Shown here: positions 25,325-33,626 of the stretch, piece after piece
Position numbering within the stretch: position 1 is the first letter of the stretch
Layout of the letters: every line of letters begins with the position of its first letter
From: Nocardia cyriacigeorgica
GTDB taxonomy: Bacteria; Actinomycetota; Actinomycetes; Mycobacteriales; Mycobacteriaceae
Assembly (NCBI RefSeq): GCF_010858045.1
Contig: NZ_JAAGVC010000018.1
Span: 1-44,832 of the forward strand
Direction of reading: 5' to 3'
Length of the DNA stretch: 44,832 nucleotides
Notes under the pieces: model-generated
The model's input: only the letters and a program-made list of their open reading frames with translations
Database searches by the model: none
Told to the model about the DNA's origin: nothing
Translations under genes and position numbers: made by a program

Positions 25325-25431
25325 GTACTCATTCACCTCCACCCACCGAGTCGACCCTCGCTCGGCCGGTCAAACCGCATCGACGGTAGCACGGTGGTGA
25401 ATCCGGTCACACCGAATGCGAAATCCCCTGG

Positions 25432-26478
25432 TCAGCGGATGGAACGGACCTCTGGATCGGTGTCGGCGTCGGCGGCGGCCGCGGCTTCGGCGATGAGTTC
25501 GTCGAGGTGGTATGGATACACGGTCTCGCCCGCGGCGTCGACGGCGGTGATGTCGGCGGCGGTGCACCAGCGGTGCCCGGTGATCGAGCGACGCTCGACG
25601 TAGGTGAGGTTGGCCGGACGCGGATCGAACTGCCGCACGCGCAGGGCGAAGAACAATTCTTCGGAGCGAATGAGTTCACCGTTGAACGGGAACACCGCCA
25701 CCCGCCGCCAGATCGGGCCGCGCAGCGCCGCCGGATCCGCGGTGTAGCCGGTTTCCTCGTGGATTTCGCGGACCGCCGCCGCGCGCAGGCTCTCCCCCGG
25801 CTCCACGCCGCCGCCGACGGTGAACCAGAACGAGACCTCGGGCACCTTCGGGTCGTTGCCGCGCATGAGCAGCACCCGGTCCTGCTCGTCGATCAGCACC
25901 ACGCGGGCCGAGGTGCGGATGGTGTCGACCTCGAGCCCGGTCGCGGCCGCCGGGGTGGCGCGCTCGGTGATCTCGAAATACGTGGGCAGCGGTGCGGTAC
26001 CGCCCAGGTGCAGAATCCGCACCGGGCGCCGGGTGCGCAGCGCGAGCGTGTCGCGGACGGCGTCGTTGTGGAATCGGCGCGCGATCAGCACCCTGGCCTC
26101 GGCGTCGGCGAGTTCGGCCACCAGTTGCGGACGCAGCTGCCCGATATCGACCGCGGACAGAGCGGCGGAAAGCCGATTCTCCACCGTTTCCCGATCGGCG
26201 CGTCCGGCGCGTTCGGCGCGGTCGGCGAGCGTGGACAACTGTTTGGCCTGTTCGGCGAGCGCCGGATCCGAGACCGGGCCGGCGATCGCCATCGCCACCG
26301 CCCGCGCCACCACCGCCCGCCGGGCCAGCGCGCCGTCGAGGGCCTGCCAGGACTGGTCCGAGCGCACATGCAGCCGGTCGAGCCGGTTGGCCGTGGAGTA
26401 CGCCCACACGCCGATGGCCACGACCACCGCGGCGATCAGAGCAAGGACGAGAACCGTTGTCGCGGAGAAGGTGATCAT
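25432..26478 (-). CDS. Membrane-anchored LemA-like/NUDIX fusion protein
   Basis: 348 residues, corresponding in position to mycobacterial Rv2609c. An N-terminal membrane helix (VLVLALIAAVVVAIGVWAYS) is followed by a LemA-like helical region (ANRLDRLHVRSDQSWQALDG, ALARRAVVARAVAMA, and FHNDAVRDTLALR). A NUDIX hydrolase domain occupies about residues 185-335 with an intact box GGGVEPGESLRAAAVREIHE followed by ETGY. NUDIX enzymes hydrolyse nucleoside diphosphates linked to another group; the substrate here is unknown. It is the last gene of the PIM operon and overlaps pimA by four bases (ATGA), which suggests a role tied to mannosyl-lipid or nucleotide-sugar metabolism. Confidence 0.88.
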   Translation of the reverse strand: MITFSATTVLVLALIAAVVVAIGVWAYSTANRLDRLHVRSDQSWQALDGALARRAVVARAVAMAIAGPVSDPALAEQAKQLSTLADRAERAGRADRETVENRLSAALSAVDIGQLRPQLVAELADAEARVLIARRFHNDAVRDTLALRTRRPVRILHLGGTAPLPTYFEITERATPAAATGLEVDTIRTSARVVLIDEQDRVLLMRGNDPKVPEVSFWFTVGGGVEPGESLRAAAVREIHEETGYTADPAALRGPIWRRVAVFPFNGELIRSEELFFALRVRQFDPRPANLTYVERRSITGHRWCTAADITAVDAAGETVYPYHLDELIAEAAAAADADTDPEVRSIR

Positions 26479-27599
26479 CCGGCTGCCCTCACCCGGATGT
26501 CGCCGACGGTCACCGTCTCGTACACCCGCAGGATCTGTTCGGCCACCACCGGCCAGTCGTATTCGCCGACCACCTGGGTGGCTGCCCGCACGAGCTCGCT
26601 GCGCCGCGCCTCGTCGGTGAGCACGGTGTCGAGTGCGGCGGCGAGTGCCACCGAATCACCGACCGGCACCAGCAGACCCGCCGTCCCGTCGCGCAGCACC
26701 CGCCGGAAAGCGTCGAGTTCGCTGGCGACGACCGCGGTGCCGGCGGCCATGGCCTCGATCAGGATGATGCCGAAACTCTCCCCGCCCAGATTCGGCGCCA
26801 CATAGACGTCGGCGCTGCGCATCGCCGAGGCCTTCTCCGCATCGGAGACCTGCCCGAGGAACCGCAGATGCCCGGCGTGCGGGCCTGCCTCCCTGCGCAG
26901 CCGTTCCTCGTCGCCGCGGCCGACGATCAGGATCTCGATCTCCGGATGCCTGCGCACCAGTTCCGGCAGCGCCCCGAGCAGGACCTCCATGCCCTTGCGC
27001 GGTTCGTCGTAGCGCCCGAGGAACAGCACCGTGCCACCGGATCGCGGATAGCCGGGCAGCATCGGGGCGCGGGCGAAGGACGCGACGTCGACACCGTTGG
27101 GTATCTCCACCGCATCCGAGCCGAGCGCCTCCACCTGCCAGCGCCGCGCCAGCTCCGAGACCGCGATCCGGCCGCTGATCTTCTCGTGATACGGCCGAAG
27201 CACGCCCTGAAAAGTGCTGAGCACCAGCGATTTCGTGGTCGAGGTGTGGAAGGTCGCCACGATCGGGCCTTCGGCGATCTTGAGCGCGAGCATCGACAGG
27301 CTCGGCGCGTTCGGCTCGTGGATGTGCAGCACGTCGAAATCGTTGCCGTCGATCCAGCGGCGGATCCGGGTGTAGGCCGTCGGACCGAACGACAACCGGG
27401 CGACCGACCCGTTGTACGGGATGGCCACCGCGCGGCCTGCGGAGACCACGAAATCCGGCAGCGGAGTCGAATCGGACGCGGGCGCAAGCACACTCACCTT
27501 GTGCCCGCGTTCGATCATCACCCGCGCCAGCTCGACCACATGCGCCTGCACACCACCCGGGACATCGAACGAATAGGGGCAGACCATGCCGATCTTCAT
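26475..27599 (-). CDS. pimA: Phosphatidylinositol mannosyltransferase PimA
   Basis: GT4-family glycosyltransferase that transfers mannose from GDP-mannose to phosphatidylinositol, the first step of PIM/lipoarabinomannan synthesis at the inner face of the membrane. The 374-residue product starts MKIGMVCPYSFDVPGGVQAH, the glycine loop typical of PimA, has HIHEPNAPSLSMLAL and ATFHTSTTKS in the acceptor domain, VEIPNGVDVASFA and FLGRYDEPRKGMEVL at the domain junction, and the GDP-mannose motif APNLGGESFGIILIEAMAAG (EX7E). It overlaps patA and the NUDIX gene by four bases each, so translation is coupled. Confidence 0.96.
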   Translation of the reverse strand: MKIGMVCPYSFDVPGGVQAHVVELARVMIERGHKVSVLAPASDSTPLPDFVVSAGRAVAIPYNGSVARLSFGPTAYTRIRRWIDGNDFDVLHIHEPNAPSLSMLALKIAEGPIVATFHTSTTKSLVLSTFQGVLRPYHEKISGRIAVSELARRWQVEALGSDAVEIPNGVDVASFARAPMLPGYPRSGGTVLFLGRYDEPRKGMEVLLGALPELVRRHPEIEILIVGRGDEERLRREAGPHAGHLRFLGQVSDAEKASAMRSADVYVAPNLGGESFGIILIEAMAAGTAVVASELDAFRRVLRDGTAGLLVPVGDSVALAAALDTVLTDEARRSELVRAATQVVGEYDWPVVAEQILRVYETVTVGDIRVRAAG

Positions 27600-28630
27600 C
27601 GCTGCGCAACTCCCCCACCGGTGTTCCCGCCGCGCGCGCCGGGCTCGTCCAGTCCGGCCTGCGCGGCCGCGATTCTGGACCGTCTCTGCTCGGACAGATC
27701 GTCTTCCCACAGCGGCTGCAGCATGTGCCAGTCGGCCGGATGAGCGGCGATATTCGCCGCGAACCGGTCCGCGAGCGCTTGTGTGGCCGCGGCGACGCCT
27801 GCTGAAACGTCCAGCGGTGCGCCGGTTTTCAGGCCCCAGCCTTCGACGCCCGCGTCGTCGACGGTGAACCAGGCATGTACCGGCATCAGCGCCGCGCCGG
27901 TCTCGATGGCCAGTTTCGCCGCGCCGGCGGGCATCCAGGTGCGCTCGCCGAAGAAGTTCACCGGCACACCCTTGCCGGTGAGGTCCCGCTCACCCATCAG
28001 GCAGACGATCTTGTTCTCCCGCAGCCGCGCCGCCAGTTGCGGAAACGGCGGTTGCTCGCCGCCGGTGAGCGGGAACACCTCGAAACCGAGGCTCTCCCGG
28101 TAGGCGACGAACCGTTCGAACAACGATTCCGGTTTCAGCCGTTCGGCGACGGTGGTGAAGGTGCCGTAGTTCTGCACCAGCCACATCCCGGCCATATCCC
28201 AGTTGCCCGAATGCGGCAGCACGAAGATCACGCCGCGGCCATCCGCCAGCGCGGCATCCAGATACGGAATGCCTTCCACCGGCATCCGGCCGGAGGACGC
28301 CAGCGCCGCGTGGTCCATGGTGGGCAGCCGGAACGCCTCGCGCCAATACCGAGCGTAGGAGCGCATGCTCGCGCGCATCAGTTCGTCCGGCACGGCGTCC
28401 GGGGCCAGGCCGAGCACCCGGGCGAGATTGCGGCGCAGCTGGTGTGGGCCGCCGCCGCGCACCGCGCGGTCGGCGCCCCAGTCGAACAGTCTGCGGGCCG
28501 TCGGCTCCGGCAGCGCGCGCACGACGCGCCAGCCCGCTGCGTAGGCGCGGTCACTGAATGCACCCTTGACCCGGCCGGCGAAGCCGTCCTCGGACTGCAT
28601 GGGCGCAGGGCGGGTCTCGGTCGCGGTCAC
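27596..28630 (-). CDS. patA: Phosphatidylinositol mannoside acyltransferase
   Basis: Membrane-associated acyltransferase of the LpxL/HtrB superfamily that acylates the mannose added by PimA, giving Ac1PIM1. 344 residues from GTG 28630, which overlaps the pgsA stop (GTGA). The HX4D/E-type active site is LPHSGNWDMAGMWLVQNYG; GERDLTGKGVPVNFFGERTW and AAKLAIETGAALMPVHAWFT are further family blocks. Its position between pgsA and pimA is identical to Rv2611c. The longer frame upstream of 28630 is antisense noise over pgsA. The last 20 residues are Gly/Arg-rich. Confidence 0.93.
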   Translation of the reverse strand: MTATETRPAPMQSEDGFAGRVKGAFSDRAYAAGWRVVRALPEPTARRLFDWGADRAVRGGGPHQLRRNLARVLGLAPDAVPDELMRASMRSYARYWREAFRLPTMDHAALASSGRMPVEGIPYLDAALADGRGVIFVLPHSGNWDMAGMWLVQNYGTFTTVAERLKPESLFERFVAYRESLGFEVFPLTGGEQPPFPQLAARLRENKIVCLMGERDLTGKGVPVNFFGERTWMPAGAAKLAIETGAALMPVHAWFTVDDAGVEGWGLKTGAPLDVSAGVAAATQALADRFAANIAAHPADWHMLQPLWEDDLSEQRRSRIAAAQAGLDEPGARGGNTGGGVAQR

Positions 28631-29319
28631 GACCGCCGCTCCGGGTCCGTGGAACCCTCGGCCTGTGCCTGCGGCGGCGTCATCGGGATGATGTCGCGCG
28701 CTCCCGCCGAATTGCGCACCGCCAGCACGCGCTGCAGCACCGTCACGATGCTGAGCACCGCGAGGATCCACATCGCGACGTGCACCGCCCAGGTCAGCCA
28801 TTCGATCCCCCAATATCCGCCGATGCCGGTGAATCCCGCGCCCACCAGCACGATGACCAGCCGATCCGGGCGTTCGATGAGCCCGCCGTCGGCGGACAGA
28901 CCGCTGGCTTCGGCCCTGGCCTTCGCGTAGGAGATCACCTGCGAGGTCACCAGCACGACCAGGGTAGCGAACAACAACGGCTTGCTCTGCTCGTGATAGA
29001 CCGCCCACCAGGCCAGACCACCGAAGATCGCACCGTCGGCGACCCGGTCGCAGGTGGCGTCGAGCACCGCACCATATTTGGTGCCGCCGCCACGTGCCCG
29101 GGCCATGGCGCCGTCGAGCATGTCGAACATGACGAACAGCCAGATCACCATGGTGCCCCAGAACAGGTGACCGCTCGGGAACAGCGTCATCGCCGCGATG
29201 ATCGAGGCGGCGGTGCCGATCAGGGTCATCGCGTCGGGAGTGAGGCCGGTGCGCACCAGTGCCCTGCCGAGCGGCGCCGTCGCTTTGGCGAACGTCGCGC
29301 GACCGAAGATGCTGAGCAC
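28627..29319 (-). CDS. pgsA: Phosphatidylinositol phosphate synthase (CDP-alcohol phosphatidyltransferase)
   Basis: Integral membrane enzyme joining CDP-diacylglycerol and inositol phosphate to make phosphatidylinositol phosphate, precursor of PIMs. The 230-residue product has the complete CDP-alcohol signature DxxDGxxARxxxxxxxxGxxxDxxxD as DMLDGAMARARGGGTKYG continuing AVLDATCDRVAD. About six membrane helices are predicted (e.g. LLFATLVVLVTSQVISYAKA). It lies 4 bases after the HIT gene and overlaps patA. The C-terminal 25 residues are polar and probably cytoplasmic. Confidence 0.95.
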   Translation of the reverse strand: MLSIFGRATFAKATAPLGRALVRTGLTPDAMTLIGTAASIIAAMTLFPSGHLFWGTMVIWLFVMFDMLDGAMARARGGGTKYGAVLDATCDRVADGAIFGGLAWWAVYHEQSKPLLFATLVVLVTSQVISYAKARAEASGLSADGGLIERPDRLVIVLVGAGFTGIGGYWGIEWLTWAVHVAMWILAVLSIVTVLQRVLAVRNSAGARDIIPMTPPQAQAEGSTDPERRS

Positions 29320-29323
29320 CGAT

Positions 29324-29905
29324 CTACTCCTCGTCCCAGGCCGCGGCGAGCAGCGCCCTGGTCTCCCTGAGCAACTGGGGCATCACCTTCACCCCGCCGA
29401 CCACCGTGATGAAGTTCGCGTCGCCGCCCCAGCGGGGCACGATGTGCTGGTGCAGGTGGTCGGCCAGCGATCCGCCCGCCACGCCGCCGAGATTGAGCCC
29501 GACATTGAATCCGTGCGGCCGCGAGACCTTCTTCATCACTCGGATCGCCTGCTGGGTGAACTTCATCAGCTCGGCGCTCTCGGCCTCGGTGAGGTCTTCC
29601 AGGTTCGCGACGCGGCGGTACGGCACCACCATCAGGTGACCGGGGTTGTACGGGTACAGGTTGAGCACCGCGTACACCAGTTCACCGCGGGCGACGACCA
29701 GGCCGTCCTCGTCGGTCATCTTCGGGATGTCGGTGAACGGGTGCCCGGTCGCGTCCTTGGGTGTGGCGGTGGCCGCCTCCGCGATATAGGACATCCGGTA
29801 GGGCGTCCACAGCCGCTGCAACCGGTCGGGTTCGCCCGCACCGTGATCGACGATGTCGCCGCCGTTGTCGGTGCCACGCAGCGCGGCGGCGCCGCTGTCG
29901 CTCAT
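29324..29905 (-). CDS. HIT family hydrolase/phosphorylase
   Basis: 193-residue histidine-triad protein corresponding to Rv2613c, which in M. tuberculosis has been described as an Ap4A phosphorylase. The catalytic triad block is [32 protein letters not shown] and [15 protein letters not shown] are the other conserved parts. An N-terminal extension of about 30 residues precedes [15 protein letters not shown]. Its ATG overlaps the thrS stop (ATGA), linking it to the threonyl-tRNA synthetase gene; synthetases are the main source of Ap4A, so the coupling makes biochemical sense. Confidence 0.93.
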   Translation of the reverse strand: MSDSGAAALRGTDNGGDIVDHGAGEPDRLQRLWTPYRMSYIAEAATATPKDATGHPFTDIPKMTDEDGLVVARGELVYAVLNLYPYNPGHLMVVPYRRVANLEDLTEAESAELMKFTQQAIRVMKKVSRPHGFNVGLNLGGVAGGSLADHLHQHIVPRWGGDANFITVVGGVKVMPQLLRETRALLAAAWDEE

Positions 29906-31971
29906 CGACGCTCACCGCCACCCGCGGGCCGGATCTCGAAACCTTCCGCGGTCGGCGAGCTGTTGTCGCGCCGGGCGATCCAGTCGACGATGGTCTCCAC
30001 CGCGTCGGCCACCGGCACGCCGTTGACCAGGGTGCCGTCCCGGAACCGGAAGCTGACGGCGTCGGCGTTCACGTCACGCTCGCCGGCCAGCAGCATGAAC
30101 GGCACCTTCTGCGCGGTGTTGTTGAAGATCTTCTTCTGCATCCGGTCATCGCTGCGGTCCACCTGCGCGCGCACTCCGGCCTCGTGCAGCAGCTCGATCA
30201 CCCGGTCCAGGTGCGGCGCGAAGGCCTCCGCGACCGGGATGCCGACCACCTGCACCGGCGACAGCCACGCCGGGAACGCGCCCGCGTAATGCTCGGTGAG
30301 CACACCGAAGAAACGTTCGATCGAACCGAACAGGGCGCGGTGGATCATCACCGGACGCTGCTTGGTGCCGTCGGAGGCGGTGTATTCGAGGTTGAACCGT
30401 TCGGGCAGGTTGAAGTCGAGCTGGATGGTCGACATCTGCCAGGTGCGCCCGAGCGCATCCTTGGCCTGCACCGAGATCTTCGGCCCGTAGAACGCGGCGC
30501 CGCCCGGATCCGGCACCAGCTCCAGGCCGGAGGCCGCGGCCACCTTCGACAGGGTCTCGGTGGCCTCCTCCCAGATCTCGTCGGAGCCGACGAACTTCTC
30601 CGGATCCTTGGTCGACAGCTCCAGGTAGAAGTCGTCGAGGCCGTAATCCTTCAGCAGATCCAGCACGAAGTGCAGGGTGTTGGTCAGCTCCGCGTGCATC
30701 TGCTCCTTGGTGCAGTAGATGTGCGCGTCGTCCTGGGTCATGCCACGCACCCGGGTCAGGCCGTGCACCACACCGGACTTCTCGTACCGGTACACCGAGC
30801 CGAATTCGAACAGCCGCAGCGGCAACTCCCGATACGACCGCCCGCGCGAGCGGAAGATCAGGTTGTGCATCGGGCAGTTCATCGGCTTGACGTAGTAGTC
30901 CTGGCCGGGCTTGCGGACGGTGCCGTCCTCGTTGTACTCCGCGTCCAGGTGCATGGCCGGGAACATGCCCTCGCGGTACCAGTCCAGGTGACCGGACACC
31001 TCGAACAGATGCCCCTTGGTGATGTGCGGGGTGTTGACGAACTCATAGCCGGCCGCCACATGCCTGCGCCGCGAGTACTCCTCGAGTTCCTTACGGATGA
31101 TGCCGCCCTTGGGATGGAACACCGGCAGGCCCGAGCCGAGCTCGTCCGGGAAGCTGAACAGGTCCAGCTCCAGGCCGAGCTTGCGGTGATCGCGGCGTTC
31201 GGCCTCGGCCAGCAGATGCATGTACTCGTCGAGCGCCTCCGGCGACTCCCATGCGGTGCCGTAGATGCGCTGCAGGTCCTCGCGGTTCTGATCGCCACGC
31301 CAGTAGGCGGCGGAGCTGCGGGTGAGCTTGAAGGCGGGGATGAACTTGGTGGTGGGGATGTGCGGGCCGCGGCACAGATCGCCCCACACCCGTTCCCCGG
31401 TGCGCGGGTCGAGATTGTCGTAGATGGTCAGCTCTTTACCGCCGACCTCCATCACCTCGGGATCGTCGATGCCGGACTTGTCGCTGATCAGCTCCAGCTT
31501 GAATGGTTCGTCGGCCAGCTCGGCCCTGGCGTCCTCGACCTCGACCACCCGGCGCGAAAACCGCTGCGCGCCTTTGATGATCTTCTTCATCCTGGATTCC
31601 AGCTTGGCCAGATCCTCCGGGGTGAACGGCTTGTCGACGCGGAAGTCGTAGTAGAAGCCGTCCTTGATCGGCGGGCCGATGCCGAGCTTGGCTTCGGGAA
31701 ATTCCTGCTGCACCGCCTGGGCCAGCACATGCGCGGCCGAATGCCGGATGACGCTGCGCCCGGCCTCGGTATTGGCCGCGACCGCGGTCACCTCGACGTC
31801 GACATCCGGGGTCCAGGACAGGTCCTTGAGATCGCCCGCGGCGTCACGCACCACGACGATGGTCTCCGGTCCCTTGGTCGGCAGGCCCGCCTCACGCACC
31901 GCGGCACCCGCCGTAGTCCCGGCCGGCACCCGGACGAGGGCGGCTGGGCTGAGGGGGGCTGTGGTGGTCAC
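29902..31971 (-). CDS. thrS: Threonyl-tRNA synthetase
   Basis: Class II synthetase charging tRNA-Thr, 689 residues. Domains in order: N-terminal TGS domain ([20 protein letters not shown]), the editing domain with [20 protein letters not shown] and [14 protein letters not shown], the catalytic core with the zinc-binding Cys in [20 protein letters not shown], motif 2 [16 protein letters not shown], and the C-terminal anticodon-binding domain ([19 protein letters not shown]). The GTG at 31971 is chosen for its AAGGAG nine bases upstream; the frame is open further but without a family match. It is the first gene of the thrS-HIT-pgsA-patA-pimA-NUDIX unit. Confidence 0.97.
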   Translation of the reverse strand: MTTTAPLSPAALVRVPAGTTAGAAVREAGLPTKGPETIVVVRDAAGDLKDLSWTPDVDVEVTAVAANTEAGRSVIRHSAAHVLAQAVQQEFPEAKLGIGPPIKDGFYYDFRVDKPFTPEDLAKLESRMKKIIKGAQRFSRRVVEVEDARAELADEPFKLELISDKSGIDDPEVMEVGGKELTIYDNLDPRTGERVWGDLCRGPHIPTTKFIPAFKLTRSSAAYWRGDQNREDLQRIYGTAWESPEALDEYMHLLAEAERRDHRKLGLELDLFSFPDELGSGLPVFHPKGGIIRKELEEYSRRRHVAAGYEFVNTPHITKGHLFEVSGHLDWYREGMFPAMHLDAEYNEDGTVRKPGQDYYVKPMNCPMHNLIFRSRGRSYRELPLRLFEFGSVYRYEKSGVVHGLTRVRGMTQDDAHIYCTKEQMHAELTNTLHFVLDLLKDYGLDDFYLELSTKDPEKFVGSDEIWEEATETLSKVAAASGLELVPDPGGAAFYGPKISVQAKDALGRTWQMSTIQLDFNLPERFNLEYTASDGTKQRPVMIHRALFGSIERFFGVLTEHYAGAFPAWLSPVQVVGIPVAEAFAPHLDRVIELLHEAGVRAQVDRSDDRMQKKIFNNTAQKVPFMLLAGERDVNADAVSFRFRDGTLVNGVPVADAVETIVDWIARRDNSSPTAEGFEIRPAGGGERR

Positions 31972-32154
31972 GGCTGTGCTCTCCTTGGTTCCCGCGGCCG
32001 GTCTCGGTCCGGCTCGCTCCGGTGTCGGGCAGCCGTTCACTCCGGTTCTATCCGGCGTGTGACGGCTGGTCCGTCGATCGCAGGCCGGGTGGAACCCGGC
32101 CGCGACCATGCTATCGGGAGGTCCGCGCTCATGTGACGACGGACCGGGCGCCGA

Positions 32155-33042
32155 TCAGCCGCGCGCGGCGGTCTGGGCGAGCAACCGCTCGCGTTCGGCG
32201 CTGGGCCGTTTCGGGCAGGAGGTGCACATCTCGCATCCGGGTACCTCGTAGACCAGGCAGCAGGAGATGCGGCGGACGAACGTGCGCTCACCGATCTCGA
32301 CGAACCGTGGCGCGGGCAGCTTGCCGCCGATCTCGCCCGCCAGTCGGGTGCCCGCTTCGGGAACGCCCGCGTCGATCGCGCGGTTGCCGATCGCGTCGGC
32401 GACCACCGCCCACAGGGCCGGCGGCTTCGCCCCGGAAACGGCCGCGACCTGGGCGATCACCGCCGCGAGCGTATCCCGCAGCGCGGTCCCCGCCGCTGAG
32501 TGCGCCGGGCCGGACAGATCCTGATCCACCACCGCCCCGCTGTCGTGGATTCCGCCTGGTTCCGAGGCGCCGGTCTGCACGGCGCCCTCGACCGACCCGG
32601 CACGCTCGCCGGTCGCCGCGCCATCGCACCGGCTCTGGTCCTCCTCGCGGCCGGCGTGGGCAGCGGTCGAGGCGCCGCCGGTCCGAGCGAGTTCATCGGT
32701 GCACTCCGCGGTCGAACCCGACACCGGGCCGGCAGTCTCATCGACGACGTCGGCCGATCCGTCGAAGACGATACGGTCGACGCCGCCGTCGGGCCGTACC
32801 TCGCATCCGATGCGGTCCAGCCGTGCCAGCGGCACGCGCTCACCGGCGGCGTAGGCCCGTGCGATGGGCTCGACCAGCGCCGAGGCCACCATGCACCACC
32901 ACAGGGTGCCGCCGACGCGCGCCGCGCCCGTCCCCCAGGAGCGCCCCATCTCCGCGATGCGTGCGGTCAACCAGTCCGGGTCGGTGAGCATCCGGCCCGG
33001 AACGGTGTTCACGACATCAGGGGACTGCGCAACCATGGCCAT
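32155..33042 (-). CDS. 2Fe-2S siderophore-iron-reductase-like protein (FhuF-type) with a long insert
   Basis: 295 residues. The C-terminal cysteine cluster CCLVYEVPGCEMCTSCP (CC-x7-C-x2-C-x2-C) resembles the [2Fe-2S] end of FhuF-type ferric-siderophore reductases, and ARVGGTLWWCMVASALVEPI matches the N-terminal helical part of that family. Between about residues 97 and 184 lies a low-complexity Gly/Ala/Ser/Glu/Asp-rich stretch not expected in the family. The start may be ATG 33042 (GGAG four bases ahead) or 33036. It overlaps the upstream TIGR02611 gene by about 34 bases, so the two are probably co-transcribed. Likely role: releasing iron from ferric siderophores in the cytoplasm (family-based inference). 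Confidence 0.75.
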   Translation of the reverse strand: MAMVAQSPDVVNTVPGRMLTDPDWLTARIAEMGRSWGTGAARVGGTLWWCMVASALVEPIARAYAAGERVPLARLDRIGCEVRPDGGVDRIVFDGSADVVDETAGPVSGSTAECTDELARTGGASTAAHAGREEDQSRCDGAATGERAGSVEGAVQTGASEPGGIHDSGAVVDQDLSGPAHSAAGTALRDTLAAVIAQVAAVSGAKPPALWAVVADAIGNRAIDAGVPEAGTRLAGEIGGKLPAPRFVEIGERTFVRRISCCLVYEVPGCEMCTSCPKRPSAERERLLAQTAARG

Positions 33043-33440
33043 TCGACTCCGATCCAGCCGCCGATCAATCCGAACGTTCCGAGAACCCACAGGGTCGCCA
33101 CGACGAGCGCGGCGGTGGCCAGCGCGGCCACTGTCTTGAACACCGGTCCGCGGGCGCCGTACCAGGCCATGACCTGCCGGTATCGGTCCCGCAGCCAGCC
33201 GAGGGCGCGCCGCGCCCAGGAGAATTCGGTGGCCAGGATGCCGAGACCGGCGAAAACCATCGCCCAGCCGGGGCCGGGATAGGGAATCGCGACGATGCCG
33301 ATGACGAGCACAATGGTCCCGACCAGCGCTACCCCGATCCGGTAGGCGAGGTTCAGGGTAGGCCGAGCGCCCACCCGATTCCGGAAGGCGCGCCAGGGGC
33401 CGGGCTTGGTGGACTGTTCCGGGTCCAGCTCGATGCTCAC
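33009..33440 (-). CDS. TIGR02611 family small membrane protein
   Basis: 143-residue actinobacterial membrane protein. Three hydrophobic segments are visible (VALVGTIVLVIGIVAIPYPG, WAMVFAGLGILATEFSWARR, TAALVVATLWVLGTFGLIG), with the PGPGW turn and WARRALGWLRDRYRQV that are recurrent in this family. The function is unknown. The N-terminal 30 residues are polar and cytoplasmic. The end overlaps the start of the Fe-S reductase-like gene. The upstream neighbour is the SulP fusion, separated by a strong terminator, so this gene has its own promoter in 33441-33568, where no clear hexamers stand out. Confidence 0.78.
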   Translation of the reverse strand: MSIELDPEQSTKPGPWRAFRNRVGARPTLNLAYRIGVALVGTIVLVIGIVAIPYPGPGWAMVFAGLGILATEFSWARRALGWLRDRYRQVMAWYGARGPVFKTVAALATAALVVATLWVLGTFGLIGGWIGVEWPWLRSPLMS

Positions 33441-33568
33441 ATTCCCAGCCTAAAGCGCCGCCGGGCATGGTCCCCGCGGATGTGCGCGTTGCGGGAGCAT
33501 CCGCGCAGGTAGATCCCTTGTGCACCGTCGCTGCCGGGCACCGCCGCACCGCGGCCCGCGCCCGCTGT

Positions 33569-33609
33569 GCGCGCACCCCTCCATCCCGAGCGGATGGACG
33601 GGTGCGCGC
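33569..33609 (-). terminator. Strong terminator after the SulP-carbonic anhydrase gene
   Basis: 18-bp inverted repeat with a single mismatch (arm GCGCGCACCCCTCCATCC) and a 5-base loop, 17 bases beyond the stop of the SulP fusion gene. It is the longest hairpin in the window and lacks a T-run. Confidence 0.8.
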
Positions 33610-33626
33610 TGCTCCCTACCGGCGCC

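Noticed and set aside
32080..32110. T-box-like sequence (GGGTGGAACC) near thrS
   Set aside because: It is on the plus strand while thrS is on the minus strand, is part of a simple 7-bp hairpin, and the 183-base gap is too short for a T-box leader.
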